64,000 nt of DNA. Origin: a bacterium. Its GTDB lineage: Bacteria > Elusimicrobiota > Elusimicrobia > UBA1565 > UBA9628. How positions within the stretch are numbered: the stretch's first letter is position 1; the number at the start of each line of letters is the position of its first letter. The stretch covers positions 1 to 64,000 of the forward strand of contig JAJXVH010000001.1 in the NCBI GenBank assembly GCA_021782205.1, given 5' to 3'. The notes under the pieces were generated by a model that was not told the DNA's origin, made no database searches, and saw nothing but the letters and a program-made list of their open reading frames with translations. Positions 1 through 8,565 of this stretch are shown here, piece after piece. The translations under genes were made by a program, and so were the position numbers.

Positions 1-617
1 AAGTCCTTGCCGTACTGCACCGAGCCGCAGTGCAGCGCGCGCGGGTCGTCGACCGGAAAGCGGAAGACCACAACGTCTCCGCGGCCCACGTGTTCAAGAG
101 GCAGTATGTGACGGCCAATGAACGGCACGCGCAGGCCGTAGACGAATTTATTGACGAAGAGGTGGTCGCCGATAAGCAGGGTGTTTTCCATGGAGCTGGA
201 CGGGATCTTGAAGGCCTGCACCACGAACATCATCAACAGGGCCGCGGTGAACGCCGCCTCGAAGACCGTCTGCGCCCATTCCAGATCCTCGGCCAAAAAA
301 TGCCGGCGGCTCTCCACGCTGTCGCCCAACGACCACGCGCGCCAGAATCCCAGCGCGCCCAGCGCCGCCCCCGCGGCGAGCGCGGGGTAGACCTCGCCCA
401 CCGACAGCGCGCGCGCGGCGAAGGAGATAAAGCGCGTCCGCGTCTCCACCGACATCACCACGATCATCGCGATCGAGAAGCCCGTCAGGAAAAGAAACGC
501 CGCGTGCCACAGCGCCGACGGCAGGGGGGCTTTCGGGCCGCCCTCCTCCTGCCAGCCGCGCGAGAACCACGTGTAGGCGCCCATCAGCACGCCGATGAAA
601 AAAAGCCGGTATTCCAT
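1..617 (-). CDS. lepB: signal peptidase I (partial, C-terminus off the left edge)
   Basis: Membrane serine protease that removes signal peptides from exported proteins. Reading leftward from the ATG at 617 gives at least 205 residues. Hydrophobic segments lie at about residues 36-55 and 75-92, with a third at 118-136 just before the catalytic motif IPSSSMENTLLIGD. The nucleophile corresponds to Ser142, the serine directly before Met in the family's PSxSM pattern. The catalytic lysine should lie just beyond the window edge. The N-terminal extension with two extra hydrophobic segments is longer than in minimal LepB proteins. The ATG is one base past the lepA stop, so it is the last visible gene of the raiA-lepA operon. 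Confidence 0.88.
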   Translation of the reverse strand, partial: MEYRLFFIGVLMGAYTWFSRGWQEEGGPKAPLPSALWHAAFLFLTGFSIAMIVVMSVETRTRFISFAARALSVGEVYPALAAGAALGALGFWRAWSLGDSVESRRHFLAEDLEWAQTVFEAAFTAALLMMFVVQAFKIPSSSMENTLLIGDHLFVNKFVYGLRVPFIGRHILPLEHVGRGDVVVFRFPVDDPRALHCGSVQYGKD

Positions 618-618
618 T

Positions 619-2427
619 TTATTCGCCGTCCTCGTCGATCTTGAGCGCGGCGAGGAACGCCTCCTGCGGCACCTCGACCGAGCCGATCATCTTCGCGCGC
701 TTCTTGCCTTCCTTCTGCTTGTTGAGAAGCTTCTTTTTGCGCGTGATGTCGCCGCCGTAGCACTTGGCGATGACGTCCTTGCGCTTGGCGCCCAGGGTCT
801 CGCGCGCGATGACCTTGCCGTTGAGGCTGGCCTGGATGGCGACCTCGAAGTTCTGCCGGTCGATGAGTTCCTTGAGCTTCGCGCACAGCTTGGCGCCCAC
901 CGTGTAGGCCTTGTCGCGGTGGACGATCTGGCTCAGCGCGTCGACGGGCTCCTTGTGGATCAGCACCTCGAGCTTGGCCATGTCCGACTCGCGATAGCCG
1001 ATGGGGTGGTAGTCCAACGTCGCGTAGCCCTTCGACACCGACTTGAGCCGGTCGTAGAAGTTGACCACCATCTCGGCCAGCGGCAGTTCGTATTTGATCA
1101 GCATGCGCGTCGGCGACAAATATTCGATGCCCACGTAGACGCCGCGGCGCTCCTTGATCAGGTTGAGGACCGCCTCTTGATGCTCGATGGGCAGGACGAT
1201 GGTGAGCAGTACGAAGGGCTCCTCGATGGCCTTGATCTCGCCGTGATACGGGAATTTGGCGGGGTTGTCGATGACCGACCACTTGCCGTCCATGGTCTGC
1301 ACTCGGTAGACCACGTTCGGCGCGGTAACGATCAAGTCGAGGTCGAACTCGCGCTGCAACCGCTCTTTGACGATGTCCATGTGCAGAAGCCCGAGAAAAC
1401 CCAGGCGATAGCCAAAGCCAAGCGCCAGCGATGTTTCCGCCGTGTAGTTGAACGAGGAGTCCTCCAGGTTCAGCTTGTCGAGCGCGTATTTGAGCGCGGT
1501 GTACTCGGTCTGGTCGATGGGGAAAATACCGGCGAAGACCACCGGCTTGGCTTCTTTATAGCCCGGCAGGGGCGCGGCCAGCGGCCGGAGCTTTTCCATC
1601 ACCGTGTCACCGACGCGAACCGAGTGGATGTCCTTGATGCCGCAGATCATGTAGCCCGCCTCGCCCGCGGACAATGTCTCGGACGGGATCTGCTTTGGCT
1701 TCAGGAAGCCCACTTCCTCGACCACCGCCTCCGTCGCCGTCGAGAAAAACTTCACCGTCATGCCCTTCTTAAGCGTCCCGTCAACCACGCGCACCAGCAG
1801 GATCACGCCGCGAAACGTCGAGTAGCTGGAGTCGAAGATCAGCGCGGACAGCGGCGCCTGCGGATCTCCCTTCGGCGCGGGAATCTCGCGCACGATCGTG
1901 TCCAGCACGCCCTGGACGCCCTCACCGCTCTTGGCGCTGATCAGCACGGGGTCCTCGATGATCTTGAGCGTGTCGAAGATCTGCTCCAGGGTGCCGTCGA
2001 CGTCCGACGAGGGAAGATCGATCTTGTTGATGACCGGAATCACGCGCAGGCCCACCTGCTGGGCCAGCATCGCGTTGGCCAAGGTCTGCGCCTGCACGCC
2101 CTGCGTGGCGTCGACGACCAGCAAGGCGCCCTCGCACGCGGCCAGGGCGCGGCTGACCTCGTAGGTGAAGTCCACGTGACCCGGCGTGTCGATGAGGTTG
2201 AGCAGCCACTTCTGTCCGTCGGGCGCCGCGTAGTCCATGCGCACGGCCTTGGCCTTGATCGTGATGCCGCGCTCGCGCTCCAGCTCCATGGAGTCCATGA
2301 TCTGCGCCTGCATGTCGCGGCGCGCGATGGTTCCCGTGAGCTCCAGAAGGCGATCGGCGAGCGTCGACTTGCCGTGGTCGATGTGCGCGATGATGGAGAA
2401 GTTGCGGATGCGGGAAGGGTCGGTCAC
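619..2427 (-). CDS. lepA: elongation factor 4 (LepA, ribosome back-translocating GTPase)
   Basis: Translational GTPase acting on stalled or mis-translocated ribosomes. The GTG at 2427 gives 602 residues, the usual LepA length, starting MTDPSRIRNFSIIAHIDHGK. G1 is AHIDHGKST (14-22); DTPGH (G3) and NKID (G4) follow. The C-terminal domain ends with the lysine-rich tail typical of LepA. An upstream ATG at 2643 is in frame but would lie inside ptsI, so it is rejected. The GTG overlaps the ptsI stop as GTGA, indicating translational coupling. Confidence 0.96.
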   Translation of the reverse strand: MTDPSRIRNFSIIAHIDHGKSTLADRLLELTGTIARRDMQAQIMDSMELERERGITIKAKAVRMDYAAPDGQKWLLNLIDTPGHVDFTYEVSRALAACEGALLVVDATQGVQAQTLANAMLAQQVGLRVIPVINKIDLPSSDVDGTLEQIFDTLKIIEDPVLISAKSGEGVQGVLDTIVREIPAPKGDPQAPLSALIFDSSYSTFRGVILLVRVVDGTLKKGMTVKFFSTATEAVVEEVGFLKPKQIPSETLSAGEAGYMICGIKDIHSVRVGDTVMEKLRPLAAPLPGYKEAKPVVFAGIFPIDQTEYTALKYALDKLNLEDSSFNYTAETSLALGFGYRLGFLGLLHMDIVKERLQREFDLDLIVTAPNVVYRVQTMDGKWSVIDNPAKFPYHGEIKAIEEPFVLLTIVLPIEHQEAVLNLIKERRGVYVGIEYLSPTRMLIKYELPLAEMVVNFYDRLKSVSKGYATLDYHPIGYRESDMAKLEVLIHKEPVDALSQIVHRDKAYTVGAKLCAKLKELIDRQNFEVAIQASLNGKVIARETLGAKRKDVIAKCYGGDITRKKKLLNKQKEGKKRAKMIGSVEVPQEAFLAALKIDEDGE

Positions 2428-4145
2428 GAGGCTTGCTCCAAAAGGCGGCGGATCTCGTCGGACTCCGCGCACAGGACCGCCTTGGCGACCAGCTTCTTCA
2501 TCGCCTCGTGCTTGAGGCCGCGCACGGCCTGCTTGACGCGCAGGAACATGCGCGGCGACACCGACATCGCGTCCACGCCCAGGCCGACGAGCAGCGGCAC
2601 CGCGCGCGGATCCGACGTCATCTCCCCGCACACGCCCACCCATTTTCCTTTCGCGTGCGCCGAGCGCACCACGTGGTCGAGCAGGCGGATCACCGCGGGG
2701 TGATAGGGGTCGTAGAGATGGGTCACGTGCTCGTTGATGCGGTCGACGGCAAGCACGTATTGGATCAGATCGTTGGTGCCGATGGACAGGAAGTCGACGT
2801 GCGGCAGGAACGACTCGATCTGGATGGCCGCCGATGGGATCTCGACCATGATACCGAGTTCCAGCTTTTCCGGGAACTGCACGCCCTCGGCCGCCAGCTC
2901 CGCCTGCGCCTGCGCCAGAAGGCGGCGCGACGCGATCACCTCGCCCACCGAGGAGACCATCGGGATCATCACGCGCACGCGCCCTTTCGTCGACGCGCGC
3001 AGAACCGCGCGCAGTTGGGTCTTGAACAGGTCCAGGTGGCGCAGGAATAAACGCACGCCGCGCAGGCCCATGAACGGGTTGGTCTCGTTCTTGGGGCCCT
3101 CGATGCCCAATTGGGAAAGCCGGTCGCCGCCGATGTCCGCGGTGCGGATGACCACCTCACGGTCCTCCAGCGCCTTGACGACCGCGGAGTACGCCCGCGT
3201 CTGTTCCTCCTCGCCGGGCGCGTCGGTTCGGTTTAGAAACAGATACTCGGTGCGAAACAGGCCGATGCCGTCGGGCTGGAGCGCGACCACGTTCTTGAGC
3301 TCTTCCGGGGAGTCCAGGTTCGTCTCCAGCCGGAAGCCGCGGCCGTCCTGCGTGACCGCCGGCACCCCACGCAGGGAGTCAAGCGATTTCTCCTCGGCCA
3401 GCGCTCGCTGCTGGACCTTCTCGTATTTCGCGACGGTCTCGGCGCTGGGAGAGATGATGACCATGCCCTGCTCGCCATCCAGGATCACGGTGTCGCCGGT
3501 CTTCACGCGCCGGCTTACGTCGGAGAGGCCCACGACGGCGGGAATCTCCAGGCTCTGCGCCAGAATCGCGGTATGGGACGTCTTGCCGCCCAGGTCCGTG
3601 GCGAAGCCGATGATCTTCGTTTCCTTGAGGCCCAAGGTGTCCGAGGGAAGCAGATTGCGCGAAATCAGCACGCACTCGTGGTCGATCTCCGAAAGACTGC
3701 GTTTCTGCCGCTTCATCAGATGAAGCAGAAGGCGCTTGCCCACGTCGAAAAGGTCGTGGCGGCGCTCACGGAAAAACTCGTCGTCCATCTTCTCGAACTG
3801 GCGGTTGACCGCCTCCAGCGCCTCGGAGAGCGCGAACTCCGCGTTGACGCCTTCGGCCAGGATGCGCTTGGGCACGTCGCCGGTGATCAGCGAGTCCTTG
3901 AGAATCATGCGGTGGGCGTCGATGAGCTTGGCGTGCTGCTTGCCCAGGACCTTCAGCACCTTCTGCTCGGCCGCGTCCAGGTCGCGCAGCGTCGCCTTCT
4001 GGGCGTACTTGAAGCGCGCGACCTCGTCGCGCAGGCCGTCGCGGGCGATCTCCACACGCTCGACGACGATGTCCTCGTCCTCGACGACGTACGCCTTACC
4101 GATGGAGATACCGGGGCTGGCCGCGATGCCCTTGATGACGATCAT
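2424..4145 (-). CDS. ptsI: PTS enzyme I (PEP-protein phosphotransferase)
   Basis: Cytoplasmic first enzyme of the phosphotransferase system; transfers phosphate from PEP to HPr. 573 residues, full length. The start MIVIKGIAASPG is family-typical. The phosphorylated histidine is His191 in GGKTSHTAILAQ. The C-terminal PEP-binding half carries the GLFRTEYLF and IGTNDLIQY motifs. It lies 69 nt after ptsH and its stop overlaps the lepA GTG start. The gap 4146-4214 holds no clear terminator. Confidence 0.96.
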   Translation of the reverse strand: MIVIKGIAASPGISIGKAYVVEDEDIVVERVEIARDGLRDEVARFKYAQKATLRDLDAAEQKVLKVLGKQHAKLIDAHRMILKDSLITGDVPKRILAEGVNAEFALSEALEAVNRQFEKMDDEFFRERRHDLFDVGKRLLLHLMKRQKRSLSEIDHECVLISRNLLPSDTLGLKETKIIGFATDLGGKTSHTAILAQSLEIPAVVGLSDVSRRVKTGDTVILDGEQGMVIISPSAETVAKYEKVQQRALAEEKSLDSLRGVPAVTQDGRGFRLETNLDSPEELKNVVALQPDGIGLFRTEYLFLNRTDAPGEEEQTRAYSAVVKALEDREVVIRTADIGGDRLSQLGIEGPKNETNPFMGLRGVRLFLRHLDLFKTQLRAVLRASTKGRVRVMIPMVSSVGEVIASRRLLAQAQAELAAEGVQFPEKLELGIMVEIPSAAIQIESFLPHVDFLSIGTNDLIQYVLAVDRINEHVTHLYDPYHPAVIRLLDHVVRSAHAKGKWVGVCGEMTSDPRAVPLLVGLGVDAMSVSPRMFLRVKQAVRGLKHEAMKKLVAKAVLCAESDEIRRLLEQAS

Positions 4146-4214
4146 CAGTCGCCGCTCCGGCCGCCATCAAGCGACCGATGACTTCCCTTCATAAACATCC
4201 GCGATGAGCTCTCT

Positions 4215-4481
4215 TCAATTTTCATCGAAGTTCCGCTCGAAGATGGCGCCCAGCGCGTCCAGGGCCTTAAGCTCATCGGGGCCGTCGGCCTTGACCGTCA
4301 GCCGCGAGCCGCTCTCCGCGGCCAGAAGCATCAGGCCCATCACGCTCTTGCCGTTGACCTCCAACCCATCCTTGACGACGATGATCGAACTTTTGTGATT
4401 GGCCGCTTCCTTGACGAACAGCGCCGCGGGCCGCGCATGCAGGCCCAGCCTGTTCTTGACGACGAAGACGCGCTCGGTCAC
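4215..4481 (-). CDS. ptsH: HPr phosphocarrier protein
   Basis: Small cytoplasmic phosphocarrier between enzyme I and the EIIA domains. From the GTG at 4481 it is 88 residues. His15 sits in GLHARPAALF, and Ser46 sits in NGKSVMGLM, exactly at the canonical numbering. Ser46 is the target of HPr kinase, whose gene is in the same operon, so both phosphorylation routes look intact. The start overlaps the EIID stop as GTGA. The longer in-frame open reading frame upstream is EIID read out of frame and was discarded. Confidence 0.95.
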   Translation of the reverse strand: MTERVFVVKNRLGLHARPAALFVKEAANHKSSIIVVKDGLEVNGKSVMGLMLLAAESGSRLTVKADGPDELKALDALGAIFERNFDEN

Positions 4482-5245
4482 AGCGCCCACCCCAGCACCA
4501 GCGAGGCCGCCGTCCCAAGAAGCCCCGCCGCGGCGACAAGCTTCAGCGGTCCGCCCGCCGCGCGCGAGAACGCCGCCCCGAAGGCCAGCGCCGCCGCGGC
4601 CAGGGCCGCGTGAGCGCGCACTTCCGGGAGCGCCAGCGCGGCCGCGCCGGCGGCCAAAGCCAGGGCCAGGGCCGTTGCGCGCGCCACTCGTATCCAGGCC
4701 TGCGCGGGCAGAGAGCAGGCCTCCAGCGCCGCCGCGTCGCCGGCGGCCAATCCGCGGGCGACTCCCAGCCAACGCGCGGTCAAAGCGGGAGCGTTGAACA
4801 CCAGAAGTCCCGCCGCCGCTGCGATCAGCAACGGCGAAGCGGCGCGCGCCCGGTATAATACGATGCCGACAAATACGGCGGTCGCCGCCGCCAGCGGGCG
4901 CAGCGCGCCCCAGAACAAAGCGTCCGCGCTGCCGGCCAGAGCGGCACCGATCGAATTCTTGAACGCCCGCGCGCGCTCTTCCGCGCCCGCGTCGCCCGCC
5001 GCGGCGCGGCCTTCCAGCGCCGCGCACGCGCCGACGATCAGACCCGCGGCGCAAGGCTGGGTGTTGAATGCTTCCAAATGGCGCAGGCGCGCCGCGCGCA
5101 AACCCGCGGCGTCGCTACGGTAGGCCGCGCGCAGGGCCGGGTCGATGATCCAGGAAAATCCCAGGCCCTGACGCCGCTCGTCGCCGAAACCGGCCTGAAG
5201 AAGCAGGGAGCGCAGGAACAGGCGCGGGCGCAGGCCAACGTTCAC
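4478..5245 (-). CDS. mannose-type PTS system EIID component
   Basis: Integral membrane subunit of a mannose/fructose/sorbose-family PTS permease. 255 residues from a GTG at 5245. The N-terminal region has the EIID-like pattern RSLLLQAGFGDERRQGLGF, followed by several alanine/leucine-rich membrane segments in the C-terminal half. It overlaps EIIC upstream and ptsH downstream by GTGA. The substrate cannot be deduced, since no sugar catabolic gene is adjacent. Sequence quality of the hydrophobic regions (very Ala-rich) is low-complexity, so the assignment rests on the N-terminal motif and gene order. Confidence 0.85.
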   Translation of the reverse strand: MNVGLRPRLFLRSLLLQAGFGDERRQGLGFSWIIDPALRAAYRSDAAGLRAARLRHLEAFNTQPCAAGLIVGACAALEGRAAAGDAGAEERARAFKNSIGAALAGSADALFWGALRPLAAATAVFVGIVLYRARAASPLLIAAAAGLLVFNAPALTARWLGVARGLAAGDAAALEACSLPAQAWIRVARATALALALAAGAAALALPEVRAHAALAAAALAFGAAFSRAAGGPLKLVAAAGLLGTAASLVLGWAL

Positions 5246-5856
5246 GCGCGCCTCCCCAAAGTCGCGGCAAGACCACCGACTCCGATCCACGGCGCGGCGA
5301 AAAAAGCCGAGCTCGCGCCGACGCGCACGCCCTCCGGCAATGCCGCCCACGCCGACGGCAGGACCGCAGCGCCCACGGCCAGGCTTGCGGCGCAAACGGC
5401 GAACGTCGCGGCCGCCTGCGCCGAAAGAGCCGCCGCCAGCCGCGCGCCGAGGCACGGCGCGCGGCCGTCGCGCAGAGCTTGCTCCGCGCCGCGGGCCAGG
5501 GCGCCGCGCGTACCGCGCAGGCGCCGCTCGACGCGCGCTTGAATCCAGCCCGCCGCCAAGCCCGCCAAAAACGCGGCAGGCAACGAAATGCCTGGACTGC
5601 CGCAACCCAGCCAAGCCGCCGTTCCCGCCGCGACGCAGGCCGACAAATCCAGGCGCCCGCCCAACGGCAACTCCGCCAGCGTCAGCGCCTCGAACGCCGC
5701 TCCCAGCGCCGCGCCGGACCACGCGTCGCCGCGCGCCCAACCGATGAGCGGACCGACAACGAACGGGCGCGAAAGCAGGAACGTCCCGATGGAGGCCGCG
5801 TCAAGCTCCAGAACGGCGAGCGCCGCCGCGCCGCCCAGAACCGAGGAGGGGTTCAA
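5242..5856 (-). CDS. mannose-type PTS system EIIC component
   Basis: Membrane channel subunit of the mannose-family PTS. 204 residues from an ATG at 5856, clearly shorter than the usual 250-270 of this family. The proline/glycine pattern near the N-terminus (SRPFVVGPLIGWARGD) and the Leu/Glu-rich segment FEALTLAELPLGG fit EIIC. The start overlaps the EIIB stop as ATGA. Its reduced length may mean a sensory rather than transporting role, as has been proposed for incomplete PTS sets in related gene orders; this is inference. Confidence 0.82.
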   Translation of the reverse strand: MNPSSVLGGAAALAVLELDAASIGTFLLSRPFVVGPLIGWARGDAWSGAALGAAFEALTLAELPLGGRLDLSACVAAGTAAWLGCGSPGISLPAAFLAGLAAGWIQARVERRLRGTRGALARGAEQALRDGRAPCLGARLAAALSAQAAATFAVCAASLAVGAAVLPSAWAALPEGVRVGASSAFFAAPWIGVGGLAATLGRRA

Positions 5857-6335
5857 CGCGCCTCCAGGACTGCGCGCAAATCTTCATCCGGATCGGAAGG
5901 AAGCGGGCGGCCTTCCAGCTTTACTCCGCGCGCGGCGATCGCGCGCAAGGACGCCTTGTCCTTTTCGTCGAGAAACAGCGCGCGCCCGAGCTGCACTTTG
6001 CCGACCGTAAAGTGCAGTCCGCCGACGTTGACGCGGTCCACAGTCAAGCCGGCTTCCAGGAGCGCCAGCGCCTCGCCCGGCCCGGGAACCAAGACCAGCG
6101 CCCGCCGCGCGGTCATCGCCGGAGCCGACAACGCCGCCGCCGCGCCGTCAAGAGCGAGCACCAGCAGGCCGACCGACGGCGGCAGGGCCATCTTCATCAA
6201 CGCGCCCTGAACGGGGTCGGCGGCGGCCGCGTCCGAGACGACGACGACCAAGTCCGCGCGCAGGTGCGGAACCCACCCCTCGACGACCTGGCCGTGGACC
6301 AGGCGGTCGTCGACGCGCAGCAGCGTCACGCCCAT
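5853..6335 (-). CDS. mannose-type PTS system EIIB component
   Basis: Cytoplasmic phosphoryl carrier. 160 residues. The N-terminus MGVTLLRVDDRLVHGQVVEG contains the family's active-site histidine (His14) in RxDxRLxHGQV. The ATG shares its A with the EIIA stop (TGATG), so translation is coupled. EIIA and EIIB are separate genes here, unlike the fused E. coli ManX. Confidence 0.92.
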   Translation of the reverse strand: MGVTLLRVDDRLVHGQVVEGWVPHLRADLVVVVSDAAAADPVQGALMKMALPPSVGLLVLALDGAAAALSAPAMTARRALVLVPGPGEALALLEAGLTVDRVNVGGLHFTVGKVQLGRALFLDEKDKASLRAIAARGVKLEGRPLPSDPDEDLRAVLEAR

Positions 6336-6754
6336 CAGCGCTCACCCGCCGCGGCGAGCAGGAACATGCGGCGCACGTCGCGGATCGACTTCTGCCCGTC
6401 GGCCACGACTTTTTCGACCAGCCGCTCCAGCGTCAGCCGGTCGCGGTTTCCGAACGCGGACACCAGCATGTAGAGATTGACCCCGCTGATCATCTCCGCC
6501 TTCGGCGCGTCCTTGACGAACGGAAACGCCAGGTTGTTCGGCGTGCCGCCGGGAATATCGGTGAAGACGACGATCCCGTCGGGGCCGTCCAGCTCGCGCA
6601 ACGCGCGCGCGATTTTGGCGCGGATCTCAGGCACCGACTGGCGCGAGGACGTGGCGATGGCGCGCACGCCCTGCGGCTGGCGGCCGACGATGCCCTCCGC
6701 CTCGATGAGGTAGGCTCCAAACTCGCCGTGCGTGACGACGATGAAGTTGATCAC
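6335..6754 (-). CDS. mannose-type PTS system EIIA component
   Basis: Cytoplasmic phosphocarrier accepting phosphate from HPr. 139 residues from the GTG at 6754. The active histidine is His9 in VVTHGEFG, and FTDIPGGTPNN is the conserved loop of the EIIA-man fold. The start overlaps the rapZ stop as GTGA. Position directly after hprK-rapZ matches the arrangement known in Deltaproteobacteria, where this PTS is thought to be regulatory. Confidence 0.93.
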   Translation of the reverse strand: MINFIVVTHGEFGAYLIEAEGIVGRQPQGVRAIATSSRQSVPEIRAKIARALRELDGPDGIVVFTDIPGGTPNNLAFPFVKDAPKAEMISGVNLYMLVSAFGNRDRLTLERLVEKVVADGQKSIRDVRRMFLLAAAGER

Positions 6755-7614
6755 GCGGAGATATCCCGGTGGAATTCTTGCACGGGGTGGCCGGAGCTGC
6801 GCAGCTTCTGCGCCAGCCAGCGCGTGCAGAACACGCTGCGGTGGCGGCCCCCGGTGCAGCCGACGGCGATCGTGAGGTAGGACTTTCCCTCCTTGACGTA
6901 ATACGGCAGGAGCATGGTGATCACCCGCCGCCATTCTTCAAGAAAGCGGCGCGCGATGGGCTGGGCCAGAATATATTTCTGTACCGGCGCGTCGAGGCCG
7001 GTCTTGGCGCGCAGTCCCTTGACGTAGTGCGGGTTGGGCAGGAAGCGCACGTCCATCACGATGTCCGCATCGATGGGCATGCCGTTCTTGTAGCCGAAAC
7101 TGACCACCTGCAAAGTCATCTCGCGCGTGCGCGTCAGGCCGATGGTCTCGGATATCTTTTCCTTGAGTTCGCCCAAGGCCAGGTGCGTGGTGTCGATCAC
7201 GCGGTCGGCCGCGGCCTTGATCGGCGCCAGAAGTTTGCGCTCCGCCTTGACCGCGTCGGCCACCTTGCCGCCTAGCGGATGGCGGTGGCGCGTCTCCGAG
7301 AAGCGGCGCACGATCGCGTCGTCGGAGGCGTCAAGAAAGAGCACGTGGACCTTGAGGCCCTGGGCCTTGAGCTCCTTGATCAGCGGCGGCAGTATGGCCA
7401 GCAGGCGTCCTTCGCGCACGTCCATCCCGAGTGCGACGCGCGTCATGCGCGGGGATTTAAGCGCCAGCCGCGCGAATTGGTCCAAAAGAGCGATAGGAAG
7501 GTTGTCGACGCAGAACCAGCCGAAGTCCTCGAAGACCTTCAGCGCCTGGCTCTTGCCGGCGCCGGAGACGCCGGAGATGAAAAAAATTTTCTTTTCGTCG
7601 GACGGCGGGGTCAT
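6751..7614 (-). CDS. rapZ: RNase adapter / nucleotide-binding protein RapZ (YvcJ family)
   Basis: P-loop ATPase/GTPase that in Enterobacteria directs RNase E to a small RNA and in other bacteria has less defined roles. 287 residues, full length. Walker A is GVSGAGKS (15-22). The conserved C-terminal region includes AVGCTGGRHRSVF, the signature of the family's RNA/metabolite-binding domain. The start overlaps the hprK stop as ATGA. The hprK-rapZ-PTS link is widely conserved, so a role in PTS-linked envelope or carbon signalling is plausible. Confidence 0.94.
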   Translation of the reverse strand: MTPPSDEKKIFFISGVSGAGKSQALKVFEDFGWFCVDNLPIALLDQFARLALKSPRMTRVALGMDVREGRLLAILPPLIKELKAQGLKVHVLFLDASDDAIVRRFSETRHRHPLGGKVADAVKAERKLLAPIKAAADRVIDTTHLALGELKEKISETIGLTRTREMTLQVVSFGYKNGMPIDADIVMDVRFLPNPHYVKGLRAKTGLDAPVQKYILAQPIARRFLEEWRRVITMLLPYYVKEGKSYLTIAVGCTGGRHRSVFCTRWLAQKLRSSGHPVQEFHRDISA

Positions 7615-8561
7615 GCGCGTTCCTTGGCGTTCATGCGCTCGATCAAGCGCTGGTTGAACGTTTCCGCCGAGAAATATCCCTGCGTGCGCAGGCGCTGGTT
7701 AAGGGCAGCGACCTCGATGAGCACCGCGAGGTTGCGTCCCGGGCTCACCGGAATGCGGATCAGCGGTATCTCCACGTCAAGGATCGCAATCTTGCGGGTC
7801 TCCAGACCCGTGCGGTCGACGGCCGAGAGCGCGCTCCACGGCTCCAGCCGGATGGCCAGCTCCACGCGTGTGCGGTCCAGGATGGCCCCGATTCCGAACA
7901 GAAGCTTCACGTCGATGACGCCCAGGCCGCGGACTTCCATGTAGTTCTTGAGCGGTTCCGGGCAGGTGCCGCGCAGGTAGGCGCCGCGCCGGTGCTGGAT
8001 CTGGACGACGTCATCGGCAACGAGGATGTGGCCGCGCTTGAGAAGTTCGAGCGCGCACTCGGACTTGCCGATGCCCGCCTCGCCTTGGATCAGCACGCCC
8101 AGGCCGTAAACATCGACGAGCACTCCGTGAATTGTCGTCGTCGCGGCCAGCCGCGCTTCCAGGGACTCCGCGAGTTCCCGTGTCAACGTCGCGGTATCGA
8201 AGGCGGAGCGCAGGAGCGGAACGCCGTGTTTCTTGCAGGCCTGCGCTAGTGCGGCAGGAATCGGCGCGTTATGCGTGACGATCACGCACGGCAGTTCCGG
8301 CGAGGACAACATCGCCGAGAGATCCGCGGCCAAACGTTTGGCTTCCGACTTCTGACAGTAGGCCTGCTCGCCGGCGCCGAACACCTGCACGCGCTCCGCG
8401 CGGAAGCGCTCGAGAAAACCCGATAAAGCCAGGCCGGGGCGGTTCAAATCGGCCACGGAAATGCGCCGGCCGAGGGCTTTTTCACCGGACAGCAATTCGA
8501 GGCGTAGCCTCTCGCCCTGCTCCTTCAGGAGGTCGCCGACGGTCAGTTCCGCGGCCAGCAC
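7611..8561 (-). CDS. hprK: HPr kinase/phosphorylase
   Basis: Bifunctional enzyme that phosphorylates HPr on Ser46 and removes the phosphate. The GTG at 8561 gives 316 residues, matching the usual 310-320, and starts 4 bases after the raiA stop. Walker A is GEAGIGKS (160-167), followed by ADDVVQIQ. The N-terminal DRTGG-like domain covers about 1-130. Two in-frame upstream ATGs (8615 and 8687) would lie inside raiA and lengthen the protein without matching the family, so they were not used. Confidence 0.94.
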   Translation of the reverse strand: MLAAELTVGDLLKEQGERLRLELLSGEKALGRRISVADLNRPGLALSGFLERFRAERVQVFGAGEQAYCQKSEAKRLAADLSAMLSSPELPCVIVTHNAPIPAALAQACKKHGVPLLRSAFDTATLTRELAESLEARLAATTTIHGVLVDVYGLGVLIQGEAGIGKSECALELLKRGHILVADDVVQIQHRRGAYLRGTCPEPLKNYMEVRGLGVIDVKLLFGIGAILDRTRVELAIRLEPWSALSAVDRTGLETRKIAILDVEIPLIRIPVSPGRNLAVLIEVAALNQRLRTQGYFSAETFNQRLIERMNAKERA

Positions 8562-8565
8562 GCCG

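Noticed and set aside
584-1282. Long open frames antiparallel or out of frame within lepA and ptsI (also 595-2703 and 2734-3723)
   Set aside because: They overlap confidently assigned genes and their Arg/His/Ala-rich translations match no family; they come from the high GC content.
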